A stretch of DNA of 64,000 bases from Bimastos eiseni (taxonomy: Eukaryota; Annelida; Clitellata; Crassiclitellata; Lumbricidae). The stretch lies in the NCBI GenBank assembly GCA_959347315.1, contig OY365817.1:3464056-3528055 (forward strand). The letters run 5' to 3'. A program made the translations under genes and the position numbers. Of the stretch, positions 35,700 through 47,100 are shown piece by piece (positions within the stretch are counted from its first letter, which is position 1; each line of letters begins with the position of its first letter). The notes below the pieces were generated by a model, which was not told the origin of the DNA, did not search any database, and saw only the letters and a list, made by a program, of their open reading frames with translations.

Positions 35700-36350
35700 C
35701 TCTCAACATGTGAACTAGTTGCACGGAGCTGTTACAACCAGCGTCGTCAACTTCGAGTGGTCTCTCGCTCTCCCACCCACGACGCGATAGTGTTTCTTTT
35801 TCATCCCTTTGTTACTTCTCGAGTTGACCATTGTTGTTCTTTACTTGCTGGCCTTCCTCTTGTGGTTCCGGGGCTGTTGGATCGGGTTCTGCGCTCGGCT
35901 TATTGGGCGGTTTACTAAATTCTCCTCTGTTCTGCATATATGCGCAATGTTTTGCATTGGCTGCCACTGTCACGGCGAATTTCATACCGCATTGCTGCTC
36001 TTGTTTCGCGTTGTATTTTTGGTTGTGCTCCATCTTACTTGCATTATCTTTGCTGCCCAGTGTCTGATGTAGCGTCAGGTGCTTCGTTCTGCGATGATGC
36101 GTGAGCTTCTAGTTCCATGTGTGTTCGCTTGGCTACTAGGCAGCCCCGTTCTATTGCAGGCTCGGTTTATCGGTTGTGGGCCCTTCATTGTGGAATGATC
36201 TCCCATTTGAGCTGTGCTCATTGCTTGTGGCCCAACCATAAAGTTTTTACAAGTCCCTCAAGTCTTTTTTCGTTAGTCGTTGCTGGACTGGGAGCGCTCC
36301 TCAGTAGGTTTCTTGAAAGGGCTCTATGTAAATGATCAGAATGAATGAAT
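35620..36350 (+). mobile_element. CR1-like LINE fragment, 3' end
   Basis: Broken frames read DLRVTLDAELTLSL, ARSCYNQRRQLRVVSRS and TSRVDHCCSLLAGLP. The end shows GGGAGCGCTCCTCAGTAG, GGGCTCTATGTAAATGATC and a GAATGAATGGATGG tail. A long CT run (35650-35703) interrupts it. It is inactive. Confidence 0.8.
35650..35703. repeat. (CT)n microsatellite
   Basis: About 25 CT units with one CG interruption near the end, inside the LINE fragment. Confidence 0.95.
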
Positions 36351-37186
36351 GGATGGATGATCGAATGAATGAATAATTATGATTCCCTTCTCAATATCGC
36401 TTGCAATAAGATATAATCATACGAGCCTACAATAGTTCTGATGCCTGGCGTCAATGGATGAAACTGCTATTACACATTCATGTAGGTGTATTATATCAAT
36501 ATTAGGTGGCCTATAATTAAACTGACCATTTTTTAGATTTGTTAATTTTCAGTTCATCCCCTTCATTTTTCATTCCATGACTGGTCTTAGTAGTGAGTCT
36601 CAACTCAGTCTGTGTCCAATCTATTTGCTTTGTCTCGTTCTTATAGTGTGTAAAAGGGTTCTTTCCTCTTCAATCTTTTTCATTTCTTCTTCATTTGTTT
36701 TGTGTTCTAATCAGTTAATTTCTCCATTTTTCTCCCCATTTCTACATTTCAAAAGCCTCTAGTCTTCTTATGTCCTCTTTTCCCTGGGTCCATATCTCTT
36801 ATCTGTACAGCACCACATTCTAACTATTTATCAAAGTGATTTGTATTCTTATCTTCCGATTCCTGTTTTGTTTTCTTCTGAATCGTTCTCTCATTTTTGA
36901 GCATGTCTCTTTTTCCTATTGAATCCTTCTTTTAATTTCCCTGTGACATTTGGCATATGTCGTTATCACACTCTACAGTATGTAACATACTTCTTTCACC
37001 TCTTCTATTACTTCTCCTTCAATGTGTACTCTGACAACAGTCTCCTTTCCCATAGCGGAACGTGTTTTTTCCCGTTCACACGTGTATAAAATGAGATAAA
37101 TATCGCATTTCATTTTCTGCATTGTAAGGTGCCCCGGAAATAAGTTCGGAATGGGCCACGTTCCTTGTTGCTACGATCCTTTCCCA

Positions 37187-38290
37187 GCCAACATGCCCAA
37201 GTGCTACCAATCTGGGTCCCATGTGGGCAACTTTGTGGGGCCCACATGGGCGGTCCATCTGGGGTCGATGTCAATTTGGCCGCGGGCTCCACTTAGGTCC
37301 CAAGTGGGCAGCCCATAAAAGAGCCTACGCAGGCTCAAGATAGGCCCCACGTTGGAAGCCCATTTGGGCTTCCAATATGGGCCCCACGTGGGCAGCCCAT
37401 CTGGGGTCGATATCAAGTTGGCCGCGGGCGGGCTCCACTTAGGTCACAAGTGGGCAGCCCACAAGAGCCTAAGTGGGCTTAAGACAGTAAATGGCTTCCA
37501 ACGTGGCTAATAGGACAGCCTACATGGGCTTAGGATGGGCCCCACGTGGGAAGCCCATATGGGCTTCCAATATGGGTCCCACGCGGGCAGCCCATCTGGG
37601 CTCGATGTCAATTTGGCCGCGGGCTCCACATAGGTCTCAAGTGGGCAGCCTACAAATAAAAAATGTTGGATATTGCAAATGTTGGTTAATGGGCCGCTAA
37701 GCATAATCCCATCTGGGTGTGATATGGGCAGCCCAAGCCCACGAAGCCCAAACCCACCTACTATAAAGTCGGATATTGCAAAAGTTGGTTAATGGGCTGG
37801 TAAGCGTGATCCCATCTGGGCGTGATGTGGGCAACCCAAGCTCGCGAGCCCACTCATTGCCAAGAAAAAAATTTTATATGGCAAATTTTTGTTAATGGGC
37901 AGCGAAGCGTAATCCCATATGGGTGTGGTGCGGGCAGCCCAAGCCCTCGAGCCTAACCATCGCCCACATAGAAGTTGGATATTGCAAATGTTGGTTAATG
38001 GGCTGCTAAGCATAATCCCATCTACGCGTGATGTGGGCAGTCCAAGCCCACGAACCCACTCATCGCCTAGTAAAAAGTCGGATATTGCAAAAGTTGGTTA
38101 ATGGGCTGCTGTGCATAATCCCATACGGGTATGATGTGGGCAACCCCAGCCCACAAACCCACTCATCGCCCACATTTATTTTTTGGTGATAATAGGCTCC
38201 TCATCTCACGCCCAGATGGGCTTGACATGGGCTAGCCCCAGCCCATGGGCCCATGTAATTTGTAGATGGGCTCAATATGGGCATGTTGGC
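37187..38290. mobile_element. GGGCC-rich TIR element with internal tandem repeats
   Basis: The ends are inverted 13-mers, GCCAACATGCCCA at the left and TGGGCATGTTGGC at the right. A CAG on both sides may be a 3-bp target duplication. The left half is packed with short palindromic words (TGGGCAGCCCA, CCCATATGGGC). The right half is four or five units of about 105 bp with TTGCAAAWGTTGGTTAATGGG and CATAATCCCATCTGGG. Open frames here are products of the repeat. No transposase is seen. Confidence 0.75.
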
Positions 38291-38579
38291 AGGGTTCCTT
38301 CATTTATCTTCAGTACCTTTGACTTTTTTATGTTAATTTTTATATAACAATTTCTATTACTACATCACTAATAGTCCAATTATGTGTTAAAATGTCAAGT
38401 GTCTCTGCCTATTATTTCTTCAATAATGAAACTTTTCTGTCATTTTACTTAAGACCTGCGATTATTAGCGCGTTATTCTTTCTCTGCCGACAAAGATTAA
38501 TCATTGTTATCTTCTGACAGACGCCACCGATTGAGTCTCTGTCAGGACTCACTCTTACAATGTCTGTCAAAGGCCTAGA

Positions 38580-38960
38580 TAAAGGAGGAGGGCGGTTCTA
38601 ATGATCGTTTGATCGTTGTTATTAGACAATGCAATTAAACTGCAGTAGTGTCACCACCACCGATTGCACCTGTGTGTCGTGAAAATTTGTCATATATAAA
38701 TTTTATTACGCGTCTTATTATATTTCGAGCGAAATGTAAGAAATATTAATATGAGAGATGCACATTGACCGCAGGTGCACTGAATAGCTTTCTGCAGAGA
38801 CGCAGGGAGCTCTGAATTCTTGCTTCTAGCACGCCTTTTCTAAAGTAAGGTCGTTAATGATTAGCCTGTGGAGGTCGTTATTCTGTTGGTTCTTGCGCTT
38901 TCGTACGATGCAGTGGCCACGTCGTGCTTCGTGTGCGTTAGAGGATACTTATAGAACAGT
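38580..38960. other. Intergenic block paralogous to 54690-54970
   Basis: The block shares long diverged similarity with the region downstream of copy C (landmarks GTCACCACCACCGATTGC / GTCACCACCGATTGCG, and GTGCACTGAATAGCTTTCTGC / GTGCACTGAATATCTTTCTGC). No coding frame is preserved. It is part of the duplicated unit between symporter copies. Confidence 0.75.
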
Positions 38961-39589
38961 CTGCCGTTAAAGTATACAATCATTTCTATACCTACAGCTT
39001 AAGAAACATTTAAATGTCATCTTGCTAGGCAGCTTTTTAGACAAGTTGGTTTGCCGCGATCAGTCAGGTTATTAGAAGACGATGTATAAATAGATGAGCA
39101 CCTACGCCTGACATTATTTGTACTAGAACAGGCATGGCAGCTACAAGAAGAAATCATAACAACAATTGGTTAATAAGTAAATAAGCATAATGTATTATAT
39201 TATGCTATATGGAAGACACAGCTAGATTGCCAGAGGTGTAGTGTTTAGAACTTAGAACTATGGCAGATACTAAAAGTACAGTAAACTTATCTCAATCACA
39301 GAGAGTACACCGGCAGTGACCGTCCCAAGCATGGCGAAATGAGGAGGGCGACGGTGCCCTCCGTTGTCCCTAACTAATGTCGTTAAACAGTAACCAACAC
39401 TGTACAGTACTAGTAGCAGTAGCCTGTAGTAAAGGGTGAAGAAAATGATTAGGCCTATATGCCGCAGATCTTTATTGGGTTTGACTCTAGTACAGATATA
39501 TCTGCACTGTACCAGTTCCAGGAACAGTTAGAACTAGGAACAGTCCAGAGAAGAAAGAGAGAAGGACACTTAAATTATACGCCTCTACG

Positions 39590-40010
39590 TTCACCTGTAG
39601 AAGAACACAATTCAGTTAAGTACGATGCGAAAACCTGTCATGTACCGCTAGAAATTGAATTATTCATACGAAACACACATGTATCCTACGAGGTCATCAA
39701 TTATATACGCAGCCTCAGGCCATCTGTGCGTCTTTATTTACTCTTTATAATCCCATTTAGAAGAACACCATGCGAAAAGTGCGATTTTAAACATGCATAA
39801 TACCGCGAGAAATTGAATTATTAATACTAAACACAAATGTACACATATCCTACTTGGTCTGCGGCGAGATGGGCTAAGTAGGCTTAGGCCATCTGAGCAT
39901 TTAATATAATTTTTTCAATCACATTTAGAAGAACACCATGCGAAAAGTGCGATTTTAACTTGCCATATTACGCGAGAAATTAAATTATTAATACGAAGCG
40001 TCCAGCACGG
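39590..40010. repeat. Tandem repeat, unit about 165 bp, about 2.5 copies
   Basis: Units share AGAAGAACACCATGCGAAAA, a GAAATTGAATTATT core and ACATGTATCCTAC-like ends. The open frame across 39459-39800 overlaps the first unit and is not preserved in the paralogous flank after copy C, so I do not call it a gene. Confidence 0.7.
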
Positions 40011-40094
40011 TCTTCAACGATTTACAGAGACTAGAGATATAATATTATGAGTATTTTACGAGTAGTATGATTGCTAGAGTACGTACATATATGT

Positions 40095-40345
40095 ATAGTA
40101 TACACCTGTATGTTGGTGTGCATGTGTGGTTAGGTGTGCCTTTGCGTGTGCGTGTGTGTGTATGTGCTTGTACGTGTGCATGTGCGTGTGTGTATATGTA
40201 TGGGTGCGTGTGCATGTGTGTGTGTGCTTGTGTGTGTGTTTGTGCTTGTGTACGTGTGTGTGTGTGCATGTGTGTGTGCTTGTGTGTGTGTGTTTGTGCT
40301 TGTGTACGTGTGTGTGTGTGTGTGTGTGTGCGTGTGTGTGTGAAT
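40095..40345. repeat. (GT)n-rich microsatellite
   Basis: About 250 bp of GTGTGT with GCAT, TACG and CTTG interruptions. Open frames on both strands here (Val-Cys and Thr-His runs) are artefacts of the repeat. Confidence 0.92.
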
Positions 40346-40904
40346 CCGTGTATATGTGTTTGTACTCACGCACGCTAATACGATTAAGGCAGACCATGGT
40401 GGTGTATATTAGAACATCAAACCAATGTTGGCAATTATAGTCAACGTTAGTAGTAGGAATATTCAACGTCAGGTATAGTGAGAGCATTTAGATGCAGTTA
40501 GGCTTTCTGGTTTAAATCCGATCTTCTTGTTCTTTGCTCCGATTCCCTAACACCGTTCGTTTTAAATGCCGTCGTCTAATTTCACACGGTAGCACACTGA
40601 TATATTTTTACAAGTGTAGTAATAACGAGTGATGAAAAGCTAACACAGGAATCGAATTTTACTATCGGTATCCATGTAAGGGTGACTCTGCTGACGGAGC
40701 AACATCCCCTAAGGGTATCATCTCTTCTCTATTTTTTCAGATCATTCTCTAAATATATATTGATCACTGTTTTATGTTTTTTTCACTGCTTGTTCGATTG
40801 GATTAATAAAAATAGACGATTATGGTTATGAAAGCCACCCTTCACGCTATGCATCTTAATTAACAAAGGACTAGGCCTAGTAATAGAAAAACCTGTCAAC
40901 CGTA

Positions 40905-41010
40905 GTGGATCGGGAAAGCGAACCCAATTTCCCAACTCTGGACGTGAATGTGTTTTCCATTACTCCACGGCTTCCCCATCTGCTTAACCCATTTTGCCTG
41001 CGAATAAGCT
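40905..41010 (-). other. tRNA-like remnant upstream of copy C
   Basis: On minus it reads GCCGTGGAGTAATGG (box A-like) and GGGTTCGCTTTCCCG (box B-like) with tRNA-like spacing. The same remnant is upstream of copy D at 61020-61125 (TGGATTCGCTTCCAGG). It is a decayed SINE or tRNA pseudogene that predates the C/D duplication. Confidence 0.45.
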
Positions 41011-41161
41011 TTGTCTCTCGAATATTTGATCCTTTTTTGCGCTGGGTACATCTTGACATTGCGCTTTACCGTTCGATCTTAATGAAATGTACATTTTCTT
41101 CTTCTTTTTATCTTTTATTACCGTAGGAACATCAATATTTCTTTGTAGAAAATTCGGAACA

Positions 41162-44100
41162 ATGGCGTCGTATCTGCATTGGGCTGACTATCTGGTCCTT
41201 GTTGCATTCCTGGTCATCTCTCTGGCCATCGGAATCTACCATTCGCGGACAGGAGGTCGACAGAAGACAACCGCTGAGTTCATCATGGCCAATCGACGAC
41301 TCAAGGTCATTCCGACGGCTATCTCCCTGTTCGTTTCCTTCCAGTCGGCTGTCTTGCTGCTCGGCTTGACCGCTGAGATGTATGGCTACGGAGTCCAGTA
41401 CGGAATCTTTTGCATGATCGCTGCTCCACTGGCTTTGTTGTTTATTGAGCGCTTCATTGTTCCGTGGATCTATCTCTTGAAGTTGGTCAGCATATTTGAA
41501 ATAAGATAACGAGCGTTTTCATTGGGTGGATTGAGAGTAGTGGTCAAAATTTTATTAATATATTCCGTACAATACAATACAGCTAGGCATTTATACCGCG
41601 CTTTCACAAGACAAGTCTTGCACAAAAGCGCGCTGTGCCGCATTCTTAGTCATAGATCAGGGAGAATACGTAGGACTTCAGTTTTGTCTTCAAAAGAGCA
41701 ACAACGGTTGTGGCTTGACGGACTGAAATTGGGAGACTATTCCATTCTGTTGGTCCTGCGACTGAGAATGCGCGTTTACCAAATTTCTTGTTAGTGCGAG
41801 GTATGGTAAAGTCTCCACGCGTAGATGAACGGAGTCCTCTTGAGGCAGAGGCAGCGCATGACACAATCATGGACGTCATGTACGAGGTGGAGGTTCCGTT
41901 ATGAATGTGGTACATGAGAAGGGAAATCTTGAAGGCAATACGGGCATGGATGGGGAGCCAGTGTAGCTGTTGTAGGGATAGTGTGATGTTGTCGCGAGGA
42001 GCAAGACCTTTTATTAGGCGGGCAGCAGAGTGTAGGACTGATGATAGGGGCTGTAGTGTTGACGCAGGAAGTCCAGAGAGGATGGAGTTGCAATAGTCCA
42101 GGCAAGAAATGACGAGAACCTGGACGAGGATACGGAAGCAGTTTTCATTCAGGCAGCGTTTCACTTGTCGAATCCGACGCAGGTGGAAAAACATGCTTTA
42201 GCGATGGTGGATATGGGGTGGGTTATGTTCAGTTTACTATCCTGAAAAATACCGAGGTCGCGGACTACATCGGAGGGTGTGATGGCGTAGCTTGCATCAA
42301 TGTTGAGATTTTTCACTGTGTCGTCCACAATCGTGTTGTTTCACCGTTCGAACCATATGAGTTAACCTAATTCAGTAATCCAATACCTTCAAAAACTTGC
42401 CTCTAGTAGTGCTAATTAAAACTGTTAAATTTTATCGACATTGTACAGCGTCTTCTGCCGTCTGCCGTATAGTTTATCCAGCGCGATCGTAAAACGTGAC
42501 TTACCCACTTCTCCAGTCTCCACTCTACAGGTCTTTGCATATTAGTTGCATCTGATGCTACGCTGACGTGACTTTGAAGCACGCATTCGTTGTATTCGGC
42601 GCAAACATAGTTCTCTGGCGTGTTGTTCTTCATCTGTTATCATTGTTAGCAGAATATTTTCAGGGTGTTCAAAGTAACTAACATGCTTTATCCAGAGTTG
42701 TATGGTGTCGAGACAGTGTCTCGGTCTCGAGACGTCTCGAGATAGTTTTTTTAGTGTCTCTGTCTCGATCTCGGTCTCGGAAGCCTGTTGTCTCGGTCTC
42801 GCGATAGTGTCTCGACTTTTAAGAAACTGTCTTGAAGTGAAAGTCTTGTTCTGTGTTGAACAAGCGGTCTCGATAAGTTTCACGTTAACTGTCATAAAAT
42901 CTTGCGCCGGAAACTGAAACAGGAATTCACGAGAAACGATAACTCTGGTCAACGCGCGAGTCACACGATACTGAAATCAATTTAATTGTCTTAAAGTGGA
43001 AAAATGATTGAGAGAGATCCTGAAATTGTGAAGTTTGCGTTTACGCATGTAAACTTCAACTTTCTTTTCCTTGAGTTAAGCTTACCAAACTACAAGGATC
43101 GAGACACGTCCTCTTGTTTTCTCAATTTTCTTTATTCACAACATAAAATACAGTGCCTAAGCTGGTGTACACAAATTAAAATATAAAACGACCGTCCGTA
43201 TCCTTCGGAAGTCAGAGCAGCAACTGTCTTAATACAAGCAATCAAACGTTTTATTAATACCTTCTATCTGCCACCTCAATTCGCCCCTAACAGCCCTTCC
43301 AAACACCACCACCCGCTTGCGCCCCAAGTGTCTAAATCAACATTGGCTGACAACGCAGTTTGAAGTTAGGCCGATTGACAAACAATAGTTATGGCGTGCA
43401 CCATAACCAAACGATCGGAATAACTTCTAGTTTCTCAGAGTGTGTAAGGATATGCGCAAATTTATAATTTTGTTTGGTTTTTGGTATCGAATTTGTTTGT
43501 CTAAAATCGTCTTGAAGATATCGGACTTGTCTAAAAAGGCTTTCTTTATACTATTCAGAAGATAGGCCTACATGTACGAAGAGATATCGAAAAAGATAAC
43601 GCGGCAATATAAAATCTGTTCTCGGGAATTGGTCCTATATACATTATAAGTTTCAAATTGAAATTGCAAATGAACCTTATTCCCGAAAACTGACACATTA
43701 GTCTTTTACAGCCTTTTATGTAAGATCACTTGTCTTTTGCCGTCTCGTACTGTCTTGAACCTAGTGTCTCGGTCTCGGTCTTGGTACCTCACTGTCTCGG
43801 TCTCGTCTTGGTCTTAAAGTTTCAAGTCTTGCAAACAACACTGGCTAAATCACAGGATAAAACCACACCCTTCAAATTTTTTAAAAACTCCACAAACAAT
43901 TTCTGCGGCAGCTCTATTGCTCACTCTCAGATGCTCTTGCTTCTGTACCTATACCCTGCAACCGATGTCTTTGTTGTTTACAGTATCCAGATACTGTCAG
44001 AGTAGTTGATGAAGTATCTTGGCAGCAAGTATACTGGAAATAAACACTGGCTTCATATCTGAATCATCTTCTGTGCATTCATTTTGTTCATATTCATCGT

Positions 44101-47100
44101 CTGTTGTGCTACCATGTACAAAATCGACATCAGAACCTCTAAAATGGAGGGCAGACTTCTAATTGGTGTTTCAGAATTCTGTCTCGTTCCACTAATGTTC
44201 TAATTTCTCGTTCTATTAACACTCTTGTCATTCCATTATCAATTGGTTCGATCATCATCTTACGCTCATGTCGTTGATCATGCAGAAACTTCTGTTCTGC
44301 AATTGGAATATTGGATGATTTCTCGACACTTTGCACGCCGCTATGTCAAAATGTTTGATTTTTGTTTGCTCTCTAAAGTCATTTACTTTCTTCTCACGCC
44401 GCTGGTTTCTTCATGACACATGATATCTCACAAGCTTCAGATAATTTTCAAGATGATGTTGCATTAGTTGCACGATTCGAGTTTCGCTCACTGTGGGAAT
44501 TGATGCTCTTGGCCAATGTTCTTTGACAAGACAAGCAGATATTTCTGAAACAGTAGATTCTTTTTTAGGACTATCAATATGATAGTCCATCAGAATGTCT
44601 TCAACAATAGGCAACATGTTCAGATTCATTCCACGAACTTTGCTGCAAATTGGGCATGATGAAAATATTCGGTGTCTATGCAGATGATTAGCCATTTCTG
44701 TTACAGTCAGCTACTATAAAGTGTAATGTACACTGCACAGTGTCCAACAGTGTATCCTGTGTACAACTCAGCACTCGTTATATTGAGCAAAAAGACGAAA
44801 CATTAAGTCAACGGTACTGCTTTAAAAATTAATCGCAGCACAATGTGTGCATGGAGCCTTCTGCGCCATACATAGGCGCTACGGAAAAAATGTAAGTTCC
44901 AGTAGTGAGCAGATTAAATAGACCAAAGTTCGTATAATTTTACAAGTAATATATCTGGGTCAGATGCAAGTTCGGCAGGTATCTTTTAATTATAACTTTT
45001 CTTTGTTCAATCCATCGCACTACACAACTCTGATATATTATGTTCTAGTACTTCATCCCTGCAGTAATTATATAATAAATCAATCGATGCATTTGCTTCT
45101 TCGAGAAATCATGTTGACTGTATCGCAACTTGTATCACTCTAATAAAGTGCAATTGACGGGTTTAACAAACGCAATTAAGTGATCTTCTGCTGGGTTTCT
45201 AATGTCACAGCATAATCGTAATTGCAAGTGTGATCTGCGTGTTATTGTAGCAGAACAGTTATGTAGCGTTGCTTTGAGGTCTTTCACTTGTGTTAGTGTA
45301 TTCCTTTTGGAAAATATTTGCTCAGTAGATAGATGGAGCTGAGGCAATTTCTTGTAGCATATCCCACATTCTCTCCTCTTCTTCATCTAGCACCTTTGCT
45401 CATGCCTCTTACTCTTAAGGAAATTTTCGTTTCTTACATTGATTGCTGCAAATGCAAACATATCTTTTGTATTACACGTGTTTAGTACTTGGAAAAGCGA
45501 TATATGTCAAAGAGCATGAGGATATTTGGAGCTACGATGGGAATTTTGTCTTCGGTAAGGAAACATTGTGTTGGTTATGTATGCTTCTTCCTGGTGGCAT
45601 GTATGTCTGTAATTATAAGTTGACATTAGGTCTGCGTGATAGAAAAAAATACCTTATGACGCTTATTGACAGTTTGTTAGAAGAAATGAGGAAATGATTG
45701 TTCACTCATGGCGTAGCGTAGTCGCTCCTTTCGCTCTGCTGAAAGGGGGGTTCTTGTGGTCCCATTTGCCCGTACAGCAGCATTGCAAAACCTCGCACTC
45801 TCTGTGGTGGCCTCTAGGGTTTGCAATCCCTCTTTTCTAGATCGGTACAATTTATGGTAATTTGAAAACTTACCTTTTTGTTCGGGTTGGAGTTGCCTTA
45901 GAGAGGTGTTATATAACATTTGATTGAATGACTCAGAAAATGATATCTAGTTAATATCGCTGTTCATATTAATGATATCTAGTCAATATCATCTAGTGAT
46001 AGCTAGTGAATATGATTTACTGATATCTAGTGAATATCGCTGTTCATATTAATTATATCTAGTGAACATCCTCTGATATAATAGTGCTTAAGGATTTCAA
46101 ATAGGATTTTGTTATTTACTGTGTCAAGTGTCAATGGACCGATAAATTCCCAGGTGTTTATCGTTGTTTGTGGTTAGACCATTGATAACGTTAGTTCACG
46201 GCTGGAACTCATTGAATAGAGATAAAGTTCAAGGTTCCTTCTCGGCTGTTTTTTTCCTAGGTTCTGTTAATGGGCGTCGTGATGTATGCACCGTCAGCTG
46301 CTCTGGAATACGGTATTTGCAAACAATGCTCACGTCTTCATTCAGTTCAACTATTGTTTGTGCTCTATCGTTACTGCATTCTTCTTCTTCAGTAACAGCA
46401 TCATGACAACAACGACCTCCACCATCATCATCTCAAATGCAAACTTTGTCACCCTCGTCAAAATTCTTATCAATCTTACGGATATGAAATAAATAAATGA
46501 ATAAATACTCGGTTTGTATTCTTTCCTCAGCCACTGGATTGCCAATCACCGTTTCAATTCCAGTCATGGTCGCTGTCTCTGTAACATATACAGCTCTAGT
46601 AAGTACGTCTTTTATAAACATTAAATTCCTCTCCATAATTTAGGTAAATATTTTCTGATCATTTATAAGAGTGCGCCATGGTCACATCTCCTATTTCTCC
46701 CTATTATACATGTGGCTCAAAACCTGAGCTTCCTTAAATACTGTACTGATTCCTTCTCTTCCCAATCCTCACAAATCGGTTTCTCGATTGCATCTTCCTC
46801 TGGACCTGATTCCTATCCTACCTACAGTGTACCTATCGGTTATGTTTCCTTTTCAAATGCTGTAGAAATCTCGATACTATGTGTCTAATAACTCCTAAAG
46901 CGCCTCTCGTAGTATCACATAACCATTATAATAGGCATATTATTCACTCACAGCGTGCAAAGTCCGTGAGAATGGTTCTAAGACAACGAGCTAGGACAGC
47001 AATGCCCCAGTTTACAGCGTTGTTGCAAATCGCAAGTGGTCATTGTTGTGGTCCTAGATCGGTGAGCAAGAAGAGCGTGATAGTTCTACAAACAATTAGA

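Larger units (their letters stand above)
42430..44710 (-). mobile_element. Old unclassified coding transposon, split by later insertions
   Basis: Minus-strand coding remnants lie on both sides of the hAT-type element at 42693-43843. To the right are a CPICSK motif and MLPIVEDILMDYHI (44411-44695), IPIAEQKFLHDQRHERKM (44139-44336) and VFKKFEGCGFIL (about 43865). To the left is HPENILLTMITDEEQHAREL followed by RRIQRMR (42545-42690). The stretches read in one direction and join across the insertion. The family is not recognised; frame changes and stops are present. Confidence 0.55.

Noticed and set aside
37076..38101. Overlapping open frames in the GGGCC-rich block
   Set aside because: They follow the repeat units of the TIR element on both strands; no family resemblance.
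39459..39800. 113-codon open frame upstream of copy C
   Set aside because: It overlaps a tandem repeat and is not preserved in the paralogous flank after copy C.
40045..40487. Several open frames on both strands rich in Val-Cys or Thr-His
   Set aside because: They are translations of the GT microsatellite and have no non-repeat sequence to support a gene.
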